Below, one piece after another: positions 49,101 to 61,536 of a stretch of DNA of 64,000 nt. Every line of letters starts with the position of its first letter. Position 1 is the first letter of the stretch. The translations under genes were made by a program, and so were the position numbers. The notes under the pieces were generated by a model. That model did no database searches. It saw only the letters and a program-made list of their open reading frames with translations, and had not been told where the DNA came from. The DNA is from Typha latifolia (Eukaryota > Streptophyta > Magnoliopsida > Poales > Typhaceae), in assembly GCA_019914945.1 (NCBI GenBank), contig CM034110.1, forward strand, positions 9,751,808 through 9,815,807, in the 5' to 3' direction.

Positions 49101-51844
49101 TAGAACTCCACTCTCACCCTAGTTTCTGATGCTCTTTCCATGAAATCTAGAAATGACAACTGAGGAGTCTTAAGAATAGGTAATTGACAAGAATGATGTC
49201 CAACAGAAAAAGGTCCACATCAATATACAAAAACAGATATGAATATTTTAGGACATATCATCATTCAAGCATTGTCCGAATAATAATGAGGTTGGCTATA
49301 AAGATGTGAAGGCTCCAGATGTAATGATCAGATTTGTAAAACTGTCTATCAACCTAACATGAACCCTCTAGTAATCAGTGGGAAGTTCTTGGATAAAACA
49401 AAATCAGAAATAGAAGGACAAGCAGTAGAATCTATAAGATCTATTGGTAGTGAAGCTCTTGATTAAAGCTCATGCAACCTAGAAAAAGGAGTATCTTTAG
49501 GACACAAAATAGATAAATAAAGACTGGAAATGTAAAATTTTTGTTCAAACCTCTTCCTCATCAGGAATCTGATTGGAAACTTTTGCAGGCGCACCGTCTG
49601 GTACACTAACACAATTCCGGAAGCCTGCTTCTTCCATAGAAAGCTTATCCATTTCACCTTCAACCTAAGTTGCCCAATAATCAATAGAAAAAATAAGTCA
49701 CATTGTGAAGAGGAAACTAAAACTTGGAAAAAGAAAAAGATTCATGTCTGTCAACAAGCCATGGATGGATAGTTTACAATGATAATATCTTTTGCTTGAC
49801 TAATATCATCAAGACCATAAAATATTCTTTCAGTATTCCTCTCCTGGCAAAGGAAAACAAGACATGGTATCAAGATGTGATGTTTCTAATCCCCTACAAA
49901 ATTTAAGATTTCTAAGAGATGAAACCCCTATATGATAAGTATTAGAAACCTGTGAAAATTTCTTGGAAACTTCACGGTACTTGCAACCAACAAGAATACC
50001 ATTTCTTCTGTAAGTGAAGGCAATAACAATCTGCAAACAGCAGTTGCAAGTCAGCTTTCCTCCTTCTGTCACTATGCAAGTATTGTAAGATAGCAAACCT
50101 GATTGTTGTATTTACGCTGCATTACAGAATTTCTTCTCAGTGTCTCTGACGAAATCATTCTCGCAGCAAAGTATCCTATAAGCTGAAATGAACAATCATA
50201 GTTTAACATGACAATATTACGAATAGAGAAAAAAAATATTCGTACCATTAGTATGGAACAGAAGATTTATATAGATTTTCCTGAATGTAATTAGATTATC
50301 AATAGATAATACTTGCAATAAAAAATTGCATAGTTCTAACAAATGTCGAACATCTATAATAAAAAGGCAAACTCCTAGACCATTATTGTTGTAAAAATCT
50401 TGAAAGAGCACAGCCTAACTGAATTAGAATCAGTAGATAAATTGATTATAGAATTATGTACCAACATAATGTAAGGAGTTGGGACAATTCACAAGAAGGC
50501 CAGCTCATCTAATTCGATTAATCTTTCAATTACTAAGAGTTATACCCTCAAAATGACATCAGTGAAACTACCAAATGTAAGCACCTCTAGAAGCATTCAA
50601 AAAGCAGTTCTCTGAGCAATTATAAATGAAACAATTCACCATAAACTCATGACAAATAAAATGAACATGGTGAAATTCAGTACAAACAGAACTGCTAAAA
50701 AATGTGAAGATGAGACCAAATCCAAATGGAAATACTCAGAACAAAGAACCAATCCCAAATATCTACCTCTTCACAGAGCGGCTCCAGTTGCAGGTCCTCT
50801 TCGTTGATTACTCTATACTCCTTATTAGCTTTCAAAGCTTGATTTACTTGGGCATAATTTGCCTTGACCTCTTTGTGTGGCTGCAATATGTTCACTATCA
50901 GTTTATTGGAAATCCTCATTTCCTATAAATTCTTATATTAAAAATCAAGAAACGTTATAGTACAAAAGTACCTCTGCACGACCTTTCCAACCACATTTAC
51001 CTCTAAAGCATTGCCACAAGGCCAATTGGCTATAAAATGGAAAAGGAAAATGGAGGTAAAAATTAAAAAGCCAAAAGGGGAATTGATAAGTCAATTTCAT
51101 GAATAAATATTTTACAAACAAAGAGTGCCAAAATGTATAGATAGTAATATTAAACTCACGCATCTTCACGGATGAAAACTGATAAGGTCGCCTCCTTCGT
51201 ACTCCCTCCATCACACTAATCAAAGACACAAATATGCATCCATTAACTTATTCGCTCATTGACTTAACCAGAACTGGCACCACTTAGAATCTATTAATTG
51301 TGTTAAACCAATGGCTAAAACGAAGCTCGTAGTGATGAAAAGATTCACCTTTGGACACAATAAATGGTCATACTGCCCGGGCTTGCAAGAGCGACACAGA
51401 ATTCCCTCCTTCTCCAGCTTCGCCATCAATTGGGCGAGCCGCTCAGCATGAACCTGCGAGTCCTCCACTCCTGCCGTATAAACTTACAAACCAAGAAAAT
51501 AACAATATTACTCACATAACGATCAAAAAGGACGTTTTACCAAATGAGCGTGCACCAAAAGACAAAAAGATTGAAACTTTTAACTTAGTACCAGTTCTTG
51601 ACGGCACAATAGGCCCAACCGAGCGAAACCCAGATTGTTTTACATTACCACGAACATATCTGGAGCTGGGTGTTCTCTGCCCCTGGGAAAGGATACGCGT
51701 GGGAGTGTAGAACTGGAGAATGCGGTAAGGGGAGATGGGAATCCTCGCGCCCAGCGATGATCTCACCAGGAGGTTCTTGGAGCCACCCATGAGGGGATTC
51801 GAGTGGAAAAGCGTTTGAAGAGAGCGGATAGGAGTTGGGGCCAT
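43199..51844 (-). CDS. Twinkle-type organellar DNA primase-helicase, 21 exons
   Basis: A T7 gp4-like primase-helicase for plastid and mitochondrial DNA replication. Exons on the minus strand: 51844-51592, 51470-51349, 51215-51160, 51029-50972, 50880-50767, 50182-50099, 50030-49950, 49843-49778, 49664-49551, 48344-48297, 48184-48099, 47967-47907, 47017-46835, 45628-45497, 45422-45361, 45027-44944, 44720-44589, 44377-44281, 44206-44072, 43993-43926, 43256-43199. The frame is kept throughout (697 residues). The N-terminus is Arg/Ser-rich, a transit peptide. A zinc-ribbon (CRSC, CPKCDGG, GKCGW) precedes TOPRIM residues VEGEMD (279) and ATDSDRPG (339-346). Walker A GVPNSGKS is at 453-460 and Walker B GLVIDPYNE ends at 570, so both primase and helicase halves look intact. 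Two introns (after exons 14 and 16) begin GC instead of GT. Confidence 0.95.
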
Positions 51845-52012
51845 CGTGGGGAAGTGGGCTTCAAGATTCCATGGTGGAGGAGATAGGGAGACGAAGAGGA
51901 GGGGAACGAAAAGATTTCGTTCGAAAGGAGCCGAGGGCTTTGGGCTTTGAGGGTTTTTGTTAGCGGTGTGGTTCTGGTTCCACAGGGGCGGGACTTTGTT
52001 GAAGGGCTTTAT

Positions 52013-52217
52013 CCATTTCACACCCTGGCATTATTTTAATTTGCAGCCCTGTGTCTTTCACTATTTTTAATTCCACCTTTGCTTTTATTAAATCATACAA
52101 AACGCCCTAGTTGGAGTGTTTTTCGAAAATCCACTGGCAATGGATTGTTCAGGGTGTCTTTTGTTATTTTACTAATTATGCAGGAACTGGAAAAACTCCT
52201 ACTAGGGTGTGAAATGG
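52013..52217. mobile_element. MITE-like inverted-repeat element in the divergent Twinkle/PPR promoter
   Basis: The 14-bp ends CCATTTCACACCCT (52013) and AGGGTGTGAAATGG (52204-52217) are exact reverse complements. The element is about 205 bp and fills nearly half of the 454-bp gap between two start codons on opposite strands. CACCCTG-CAT words resemble the inverted repeat at 41762. No target duplication was clear. Confidence 0.5.
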
Positions 52218-52298
52218 AAAAACAAAACATTTCGTAATTACCGAACTACCCCCCGAGTTGCAGTATATAGATGTCGGACTCGGTAGCGCAGAGCCGGC

Positions 52299-54701
52299 AT
52301 GGCTCATCCTGGAGTCACCCACCTCGCCAATCTCATTCAAGCATGCATCACCAAGCGATCCCTTCTCCCCGCCAAATCCATCCACGCCCAAATCCTCAAA
52401 TTCGCCCTCTCCGCCGACACCTTCCTCTCGAACCGCCTCGTCGAGCTCTACGCTCGATGCGACCATCTCAACCTCGCCATCAACGTCTTCCATTCCATAC
52501 CACATCCTAATATCTATTCCTGGAACGCCATCATCTCTGCAGCATGCAAGTCTCGCAACTTGGAGTTGGCCTTCCAGCTGTTCGACGAAATGCCCGACAA
52601 GAATGTTGTCTCTTGGAACACCATGATAAGCACCTTGGCGAGAAGTGGGGCGGAAAGGAAAGCTTTGGATTTGTATTATGCGATGAGGCGGGAAGGATTC
52701 CTGCCGACCCACTTCACGTTTGCTAGCGTCTTGAGTGCTTGCGGCGGCTTGATGCGCTTAGGGGATGGTAGGAAGTGTCATGGACTTGCTTTAAAGATTG
52801 AACTTGATAAGAATTTGTTTGTGGAGAATGCGCTGCTTGGTATGTACACCAAGTGCGGGAGCATCAAAGATGCAATCATAAAATTTGACGAGATGGACAG
52901 CCCGAACGAAGTGTCGTTCACTGCTATGATGGGTGGTTTGATGCAGAGTGGCTCAGTTGAGGAAGCTTTGAGATTGTTTGCTAAGATGCATAAGAGTAGT
53001 ATTTGCATTGACCCAGTTGCTGTTTCGAGTGTCTTGGGTGCTTGTGCTAGAACTGAGGATATCAACGGTATTCTACTCGGCCAATCAATTCAGGCTTTTG
53101 TCGTTAAAAATGGTTTTGGATCAGATACCCATGTGGGTAATTCATTGATGGATCTTTATGTGAAGTGTGGGGATATGGATGAGGCTGTAGTTTCTTTCAA
53201 TACATTGGCCGATGTTAGCGTCGTCTCTTGGAACATTATGATAGCTGGATATGGTCAGAGTGGCAATAGCAAGAAGGCTACTGAGATGTTTCAACTGATG
53301 CAACAATCAGGTGCCGAACCTGATGAAGTCACTTATATCAGTATGCTTGCTGCTTATGCCAAGGCAGGGGACACCGCATCTGCTCGTGAAATGTTTGATA
53401 AAATATCCTGCCCAAATCTGACTTCTTGGAATGCTTTATTATCCGGTTACTGCCAGGAGGAACATCATGAACAAGCAATCAAACTGTTTAGGAAAATGCA
53501 GTTTCTTAATGTCTTGCCTGATCGGACCACATTGGCTGTTGTCCTTAGCTCATGCTCAGGATTGGGGCTTGTGGAATGTGGGAAGCAAGTTCACTCTGCA
53601 TCGACAAGATTCTTACTGCATACTGATATGTTTGTTGCTAGTGGTCTTGTGGATATGTATTCTAAGTGTGGGTATCTAGAGATGGGGAGACGGGTTTTTG
53701 AAAGAATGCCTGAGAGGGATGTTGTCAGTTGGAATTCGATGATCACAGGCTTTGCTCTCCATTCTTTGAATAGAGAAGCTTTTTCTTTCTTCAAGCAGAT
53801 GCGTCAGAATGGGATGCTGCCAACAGAATTTTCTTATGCAAGTGTGATTAATTCATGTGCTAGATTGTCGTCTCTGCCTCAGGGTAGACAGATGCATGCC
53901 CAGATAGTGAAAGATGGGTATGCTGGTGATGTATATGTTGGAAGTGCTTTGATTGATATGTATGCTAAATGTGGTAATGTGGATGATGCGGGGGTTTTCT
54001 TTGACTGCATGACAACAAAGAATATAGTTTCCTGGAATGAGATGATACATGGGTATGCTCAGAATGGTTCTGGTGAAAAAGCTGTTGAACTGTTTAAACA
54101 TATGCTAACTACAGAGCAGAAGCCTGATACCGTCACTTTCATTGCTGTTCTTACTGCATGTAGTCATTCTGGACTGGTTGATGAGGGGCTCAGATTCTTT
54201 TATTCCATGGAAAACGATTATGGCATTAAGCCATTAGCTGATCACTACACTTGTATAATAGATTCTCTTGGGCGAGCTGGTCGTCTCATGGAAGCAGAGA
54301 CGCTGCTGGGCAAGATGCCCTGCAAAGATGATCCTATAGTATGGGAGGTCTTGCTCAGTGCATGTGCTGTTCATGGGAATGCTAGATTGGGAAAATGTGC
54401 TGCAGAGCATCTTTTCCGCCTTGACCCAAAGAACTCGTCACCTTATGTGCTTCTGTCAAATATATATGCTACTTTAGGTCAATGGGGTGATGCATTGGCT
54501 GTCAGGGCATTGATGAGCAATCGAGGAGTCGTAAAGGATCGTGGCTATAGCTGGATAGATAATAAGAATGGTGTTCGTGCTTTCATGGTCGCAGATGATA
54601 TGAGGATGGAGGAATGTGAAAGTAAAACATGCAGCAGTCAAAGTAACACTCACTTTGAAATGGAACAAGTTAATCGAAGAGAAGAAACTTGTGCGGCTTG
54701 A
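52299..54701 (+). CDS. PLS-class pentatricopeptide repeat protein (E/E+-type)
   Basis: An intronless 800-residue organelle RNA-binding protein of the editing-factor class. Repeats run from the N-terminus (ANLIQAC, HAQILKFALSADTFLSNRLVELYARC) through successive motifs such as VVSWNTMISTLARSG, SALIDMYAKCGNVDDA and NIVSWNEMIHGYAQNG. These are followed by the CSHSGLVDEGLRFF block, an E domain (VWEVLLSACAVHGNARLG, PYVLLSNIYATLGQW) and an E+-like end (YSWIDNKNGVRAFMV). No DYW domain follows, and the tail is poorly conserved. It resembles the Arabidopsis At4g20770 type by layout, a tentative match. The start at 52299 lies 454 bp from the oppositely oriented Twinkle start, so the two organelle-directed genes share a promoter region. 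Confidence 0.93.
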   Translation: MAHPGVTHLANLIQACITKRSLLPAKSIHAQILKFALSADTFLSNRLVELYARCDHLNLAINVFHSIPHPNIYSWNAIISAACKSRNLELAFQLFDEMPDKNVVSWNTMISTLARSGAERKALDLYYAMRREGFLPTHFTFASVLSACGGLMRLGDGRKCHGLALKIELDKNLFVENALLGMYTKCGSIKDAIIKFDEMDSPNEVSFTAMMGGLMQSGSVEEALRLFAKMHKSSICIDPVAVSSVLGACARTEDINGILLGQSIQAFVVKNGFGSDTHVGNSLMDLYVKCGDMDEAVVSFNTLADVSVVSWNIMIAGYGQSGNSKKATEMFQLMQQSGAEPDEVTYISMLAAYAKAGDTASAREMFDKISCPNLTSWNALLSGYCQEEHHEQAIKLFRKMQFLNVLPDRTTLAVVLSSCSGLGLVECGKQVHSASTRFLLHTDMFVASGLVDMYSKCGYLEMGRRVFERMPERDVVSWNSMITGFALHSLNREAFSFFKQMRQNGMLPTEFSYASVINSCARLSSLPQGRQMHAQIVKDGYAGDVYVGSALIDMYAKCGNVDDAGVFFDCMTTKNIVSWNEMIHGYAQNGSGEKAVELFKHMLTTEQKPDTVTFIAVLTACSHSGLVDEGLRFFYSMENDYGIKPLADHYTCIIDSLGRAGRLMEAETLLGKMPCKDDPIVWEVLLSACAVHGNARLGKCAAEHLFRLDPKNSSPYVLLSNIYATLGQWGDALAVRALMSNRGVVKDRGYSWIDNKNGVRAFMVADDMRMEECESKTCSSQSNTHFEMEQVNRREETCAA

Positions 54702-55915
54702 TTTCACAAGTTGGCATGCTTATCTAAAGTTAAAAAAGTCAGTCAATCAGCAATCCGTTATGAAAAGTTGAAAAGTGGTGTATAAGCTTCATTCGCCAGG
54801 TAAATGATCCAGAAGAGCTGAAACTCCTGCTCGAGGAGCATCACTTTCAGCAAGGAACAAAGGCATGCTTATCTAAAGTTTCACCACAGAATGGTCCATG
54901 AAAACAAGCATTAGTTCTACTCAGCAACAAAAACGGGCTTAGAAAACTATAGTACTGTTGGACCTATTCATGGTGCATTAATATTGGAAGAGAGCCCAAA
55001 ATAACGAAGAGCAGCGGTAAGAATTGCTGTTTAAGGAATACTGGAGGAAAATGAATTAACCCTGTACGGAGATATTTGGAGGCATCATTCTTGCATGATA
55101 TGATCATTTGCAATTCAACACCATCAGGTCGGACGTGCAGGTGAATGATATTGCTAGCTATGCTCCAGAACAAGTCTAAAGGTCTGCCAAAATAGTTCAA
55201 GCTTCAGTAAAAGGCAATGTAACCTCTTGACTATGTACAATTTTGTTGGAAAATGACAAACTAGCATGACCAAAGATTTCCATCTGGATGTGTTGAATAA
55301 TCCTCAACCACTTGCTTGTGACTCGGGAGTTCATCTTCTTGTTTGGATGAGTGAAACCAATTGAGAGGATGAGGAGCGAATACATTGTGGTTTACATGGA
55401 AGAATCAGAGAACAAGCACATAATATAACAGCAATTTAGTTTTTGGGAACTGTCTTGGAAGCTTTTGGTGAGTGCAAATCCTTGATGTTCAGTAACATGA
55501 CATATCCTGGTGGTTCTGTCATCTTGCTCACTGGAAAATCTTGAAAATTATGCAATTGATTTGTAAATGTTCTTTTATCATAAAATCATCCCTATGTATG
55601 CAAGACATTACCTTACAAGTTGTGCTCGTCACCTTACATATTTGATGTGGGGGAGATTACATAGTAATGCTCCAACTTTTCAAATTCCAATACAATAAAT
55701 TGTGATTCGAATAATAGCTAGATTGTCAAACTCGTACATCTATATTTGTTTGGTTTTCCATGACAAATTTTTCTTGTTTCCTTCTTTAATCAACTCAGAT
55801 TGCCACCTTGCAATATAAGGACATACTCCCAGAAATCACATGTAGGACAGCTTTGTGCAGTAGATCTGGCACTTATGGTCTGAGAGAATGAAAATGTGAT
55901 CCATATCCCAAGATT
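54702..55915. other. intergenic between convergent PPR and sulfurtransferase genes
   Basis: The two flanking genes converge here. 3' UTRs probably take part of it. No gene or repeat was recognised. Confidence 0.55.
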
Positions 55916-58900
55916 TCAAGAGTTAGAAGCAGCAGTGAGTATAATGGTATCTGGTTGGGCTTCCCATTCAGTCCAAGACCCATCATACACTGGAACATCA
56001 GGAATCCCAATCCGATAAAGACCCTGAAATACGAGTCAGCTTGTTATTCTGCTTTCCGTTATTAAAAAAAAAAAGAGAAGTTTTCCGATAAGCAGAGAAA
56101 CCTATCGAGGACGAGAAAATATGTTCTAACCAGGGCAACAATGCAAGCCGTCACACCGGATCCACAAGAGAGGACAACAGGATGATCCAGAGAGATGCCT
56201 GAGAACAAGAAAAATAAAAGAAATGATCAACCCAGCATATTAGATATGTCCTTTTCTCGTGCTTTCTTTAGTTACTCTATAGATTTGTTTTCCTTTTATT
56301 TCATATTTTTCCTTTACTTTTTCATAAGGTCGCCAGGTGTGGGAGAGTTTACACTTCAACAGCATCATAGGGCAGTCATTCTCACCTTCTCGCTCAAAGT
56401 TTTTACGTAGTTTTTCTACAGGCAAAAGCATATGTGCACCATCCAGCATCTGGAAAGAAATCCAAGAAGTTAATAGTAGAAACATAAGACATAGTTTGAG
56501 CCTCAAGTCCTAAGATCAGCCTTATACAAAATAGTAAGTGGTTAAAACTAATATTTCATGTGCTCCTTACGCAAAAAACAAAAACGAATTAGCAAAAATG
56601 CGATCTACTTAACATCAAAATTTATTACATAAGGATGAGGTACCAGAAATTGTATATCCCTTCAACATGCCTTTGAGGGCCACATTTGTTCTATAGACTA
56701 TAGCATGGTTATCTAACATCTAGAATATTTTCTTAGCCCTTAAAACTGATTAAAAATTTGATTGTCTCTCCAAATTGGATCAATGATGGAAGTCATGGAA
56801 CCAATTTTAATCTTCGGTACATGCAATGTTCCTACCTGGGGAAAAGGAATGCATTTACTTCCAGGTATATGCCCACTTCTTACTCCCTTGCGTGGTTCTG
56901 GAGCTACACCATTAAACCTGTCAAGAGTCAAAACCATATGCTGGATCAAAATCGATTGTTCTAAAAACAATTTTCAGAACATTTTTAAGCTAACAAAGAA
57001 CAAAAAATAAGCTAAAAGTATTTCTAATTGAAAAGTTTATAGTGATACGAAGTGTTTCCAATTGAAAAGATTTTGTTCTTAATAGGCCAAAAGAAGTACT
57101 TCTCTGCTGAAGGAAGAAAAATAAAAGTTAGATAATAAAAGAAGCCAAACTTTACCAACTGCATCTCAACCTCCCATTGAATATTCTGCTTAACTATTTA
57201 AAGTAACGGACAGCACAACATTTTTCTTGCTGTATTTAAAATATTCACTTGGCACAGAAATCATTGATCTGAGCACCTCCTATGCTGCATAGTCAGTCAA
57301 CACATGGTTACATCTATATTCTATACCTGACAACCAACTACTTAAGAGTCGAGCTTTACCTACAGTAGTCAAAGGCCTAAATAACTGGTAGCAAACTTAT
57401 TATGAGAAAAATGAATTCTTAGAAGATATTATTCAAATATATAAAGAAGAGTTGCAAATGAGCAATTCTTTTTAATAGAGAGCATATAATGCGAAGAAAT
57501 CGACTACATCAAAATGTTGGTGGGTATATGGAGCAAGATAGATTGATAGAAGTTACCTGTCCTTTGATCGAGCATCTAAATGTTGGTGGGTCTGGGCATT
57601 GACGTTTTGTTTGATCTGTTACATCAGACATAATAACGAAATACTGGAATCATAATCCTATTAATACAAGATGTACATAATCAAGGTGCATCTAGAAATC
57701 ATTGAATTACTGGATTAGCAATCATTTTCCAGTTGTACTTTAGGTATTAATAGCATCAAATTCAAGCATGCTAAATTGCTAATCGCATAGTCCTGTATAA
57801 TAATCGCCCAGTTTCCGTGACTCTCATTTAGAATTTAAATAGTGAATCCTTTTTATCCTATTTGATTACTTTAACTGTCATCAATTAACTCACATTTTTA
57901 GGTATCAAAGAGAAAGAAATCAAAATCCCTTTTTAAAGGTAGATCGTACTATAACCAGAATTCAGCAGCAAGAAAGAGAGCAAGCCATTTGTGCTTCCAT
58001 ATGATAAAGCTCTAACCTTATCAAGCATCCAAATTAGATGAGGCTGAAAATTCACACTAAATGTGCTAGACCCCAGCTGCAAGAAAGAGAACCAAAATTA
58101 GCCAACACATGCAGATATAAGTCTTCAGCAAACACAATTTCCATATCAAACATGAAGGACAAAGTTCGTGCTCATTAACTTAAAAAGGTGTCATATACTG
58201 CCTAAGTAATATTCTTTAGAGCAATTGACGTGTGCAAGATACGTACCCAAAAGAAAATGGGCCACCACATTATCACATAGACTGTATAATATGTAACTCA
58301 CCAATTCTCCACGATAAGCCATTTCAACAGCCTTGTTAGCAGCATTAGCTTTCAAAATTGCATCTCCGGAGGAACAAGATTTGACATCAAATCCAGAAGC
58401 CTGCCATTGTGGTAAACCTCCGTCCAATACCCAAACCTGATCATGTCCAAAAACTCGGAACATCCTGATCATCGGTCAAACATCTTCAAATTCATTACAT
58501 TGCGCTTGGTGGATGCAATGAAGTTTGATTTCTTCATTTCTTGTCAACCCAAATAATGCACACGAATGCTCAAAACTATCAAAAACATAGATAGACAGTA
58601 ATCTTATAGGATTTCAAAGGTAAGATGCCTTGGAGCATGTAAAGAGTATTTGTTAGTTACATGATAAGATAGCATGTAAAGAGTTATCCTTCCAAGAGAT
58701 GTAATAATTTCAACTCAAATCTTGATAACTAAACTAGTATGCACACTAACTCTGATGTTCTTCTTCCTTTTTCAGGATTGGAGTATTTAGTGTAGCTAAT
58801 ATGATGCATCTGATTTTCCTAATGAATTAAATAAGAAACTTCTTAATGGCAAAGACTTTTTATAAGATTTCATCCATTTCTCTCAACTATTAGACTTAAT

Positions 58901-61536
58901 TCCCATAAACAATACATATTGATGTAATGGCATATCTACGATGGTACACCAACATTGAAAGACAGTTGGTTTGTTCATCTGGAAAAGGTGAATTTAGCAT
59001 ACCACCAAACACGTGCAGCACTGTATAAGCCTTTTCCATCATAAACTATTACTTTGTCCTTGTTCGTAATACCAAGAGCAGAAATTGCTGCTGCAAAAGC
59101 TTCTTCTGATGGCAGCATGTGTGGCAACTGGCAACTAGTACAAATGATACGCATTAATATTTGCAACAAGTATGTCAAAGAACAAAAAGTTTAGAATCAG
59201 ATGGAGTCGATTTAAATCAAGATTCCAATCATTCACTCAAAATACAGTTAAATGTACAGATTCATCAGATAAACTATTAGATTATATGTAATAATCATTT
59301 ATTATTCATGTCAAGCAGGAGTCACCTAAAGGTTCTCTTTTAGGTATGTGGGCTCCCAGTTAAATAGTGAGCTTTTAAGTTTTAATACAATTAAGAGTTT
59401 CTTTGAATTTCTTACATAATTTGCTGCGATGAATCCTGTAAGCTGATGACTCACTTTTATCAACCCTTTCTTAACCGATCTTCATTGAAGGAAATAAAGT
59501 AATTTAAGAATTCTGAACTAAATACGGAAAGTTCAAATTTATTGAAAGAAAATCAGACGTAGGAAGATGAAGAGTACAACTTGCTACTTGCTTTGCTGCA
59601 AAAATAGTAAAAGGATAAGAGTGGGAGTAAAATCTGAGTTGTGTTCATAATCCAGAATGTCTAAATACTGCTGATCATGGTCACTTTCTCATTTAATTTT
59701 CGTCAATTAGTATCAGTACATAGATTTACTTGGCAAATAAAAAGCTTAAGCAAAATAGAAGGACAAATTCACACAGCTGTACTGGAAATTGACTCCAAAC
59801 TTTGATAATCTGGATGCAAGCTGGACATAATCCATCCTAAGGCAGGATGAGTAGTATCATCATAAATGAACTCTAACATATAATGGAATGGCATTGAACA
59901 ATTTAAAATAAGTGAGTTAAGAAGGAAAGGTTCACCACAAAAGTGAGTCAACTGGCAAAGCATCCAGGGTATAGCATCATGAGGCAGGATGAGTAGTACC
60001 ATATATAATTAAAATCTAACATACCGTGAAATGTCATTAATCAATTTAAATATAGGAAAGAGTATGCAAAGCACAAAGCAGAAAACTAGTCTCACATTAG
60101 ATGTCTGGTCAGTTATGCCATCGATATCAAAGAAAAGTGTGCCAGGAATGTGAGCCACCTGAATAAAAATTAGAGATTATTGTCTGAAAGAAACTAAGAA
60201 TGATGGGAACATTGGGAATAACACCAAAATATTGTAATTGCACAATTACGACATATTGTCCAAAATATATGCTACAAATTCCATATTGAAACAGTCCCAC
60301 TATATGATAGTTAAATGTTTGAGTTTGGCTAACTGTCCATCACAAATAGTTGGTGCACAATTTAAAGCAATGAAGAACCTAAAAAGTGGTATAGAACAGC
60401 AATAAATGTCATGGTGAGAACTTTTTGCGAAGCATAAAATTAACAGGACCTGATATTCTTGAAATGGATCCTTTTGCTCATCTGGCATGTACCAAGAAGC
60501 ATCCAATACCTAAACAGATGCAAAAATATAGAAATGGTATTAGAAGGAAGACAATAAGAAAGGACATAATACCCTCTTGATATAAAATCTGACATAATTA
60601 GGTTCTAAGCTTGTTGCAAAATCATCAATATAAGTAATAAGAAATTGATTAGTACATGAACCACATTGATATAGTCTAGCAAGTCGGAAAACAATATAAT
60701 TATTAACAGTAATTGCCGTTTATGTGCCATCACCAAAGGGAACTATGAGATCAATAGATAAACATCCCATATATTCTTCAATACAATTCAATTTAGTGAA
60801 AGAAACAAAGAACTTCAGAGATATTACAGCTAGCAAGTTCTTCATAGTGGCCATTTAGGAATTCTATACTGAAATACATCAAACAGAATGAATTAAAGCC
60901 TGAGAAGGGAAGCTCCAGTAAGACCTCTTAACTGAGAGCAATAAAGATAATCCATTTCCTGAAGATTCTGAACTTATCATTTGTACATCAAGTATTGACT
61001 AACAATGTCAGATATTCACAGCTTTACTATAAATTACATTTTTGGACAAAGGAGAAGGATACACCAGAGGTATCTCTGCGCATAAACATATGAAAGAAAC
61101 ACACGAAAGTCAGGGTGGGTGCTTTTGGCATCAGTCCTGATATTCACTCTCTTATAACTCAACTTTATAACATCATAATCCACTTATCCACAGCAACAAA
61201 TAGGATTGGTCCACCTGTTTGGAAAATGTCTAAGGTGAGACTTTGTTTTCAAAGAAAAAAAAGATCCACCTTTCTCTCTCTCTACCTAGGTTATCGATGC
61301 CCTTTCTCATTCCATCTTTCCCCTCAAAAGTAATTGCAACAAGTCCCATCTTGACAATCTCGATAACCTTACGCCAAACATGTTCCCAATCATAAGAAAC
61401 GGCATTACAACACAAAATGGCAACTTTCTAATCCAAAATAAATCAATACAAAGGAGCCGTTTTTCACCTTTACATCAGGATCTCCTAGCCTCGCATGCAG
61501 CCATTCAGCAGACACGACAGAATCTTTGTGCTCCAT
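55916..61536 (-). CDS. thiosulfate/3-mercaptopyruvate sulfurtransferase (tandem rhodanese), 11 coding exons
   Basis: It transfers sulfur from 3-mercaptopyruvate (or thiosulfate) to thiols or cyanide in cysteine catabolism. Coding exons (minus): 61536-61468, 60509-60450, 60158-60096, 59127-59003, 58464-58302, 58076-58017, 57615-57557, 56917-56836, 56449-56386, 56198-56131 and 56023-55916, giving 306 residues in frame. Rhodanese domain 1 holds VLDASWYMP, VYDGKGLYSAARVWWMFRVFG and WVLDGGLP. Domain 2 holds DARSKDRFNG, EPRKGVRSGHIPGSKCIPFPQ and the active-site loop CGSGVTA (Cys260), then VYDGSWTEWE. No transit peptide is encoded. A 5' leader exon (from about 61960 to 61750) is spliced to the exon carrying the ATG, and no in-frame upstream ATG exists, so this looks like the cytosolic (STR2-type) form. 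Plant family members I recall have CGTGVTA, so Ser for Thr is a small difference. Confidence 0.93.
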
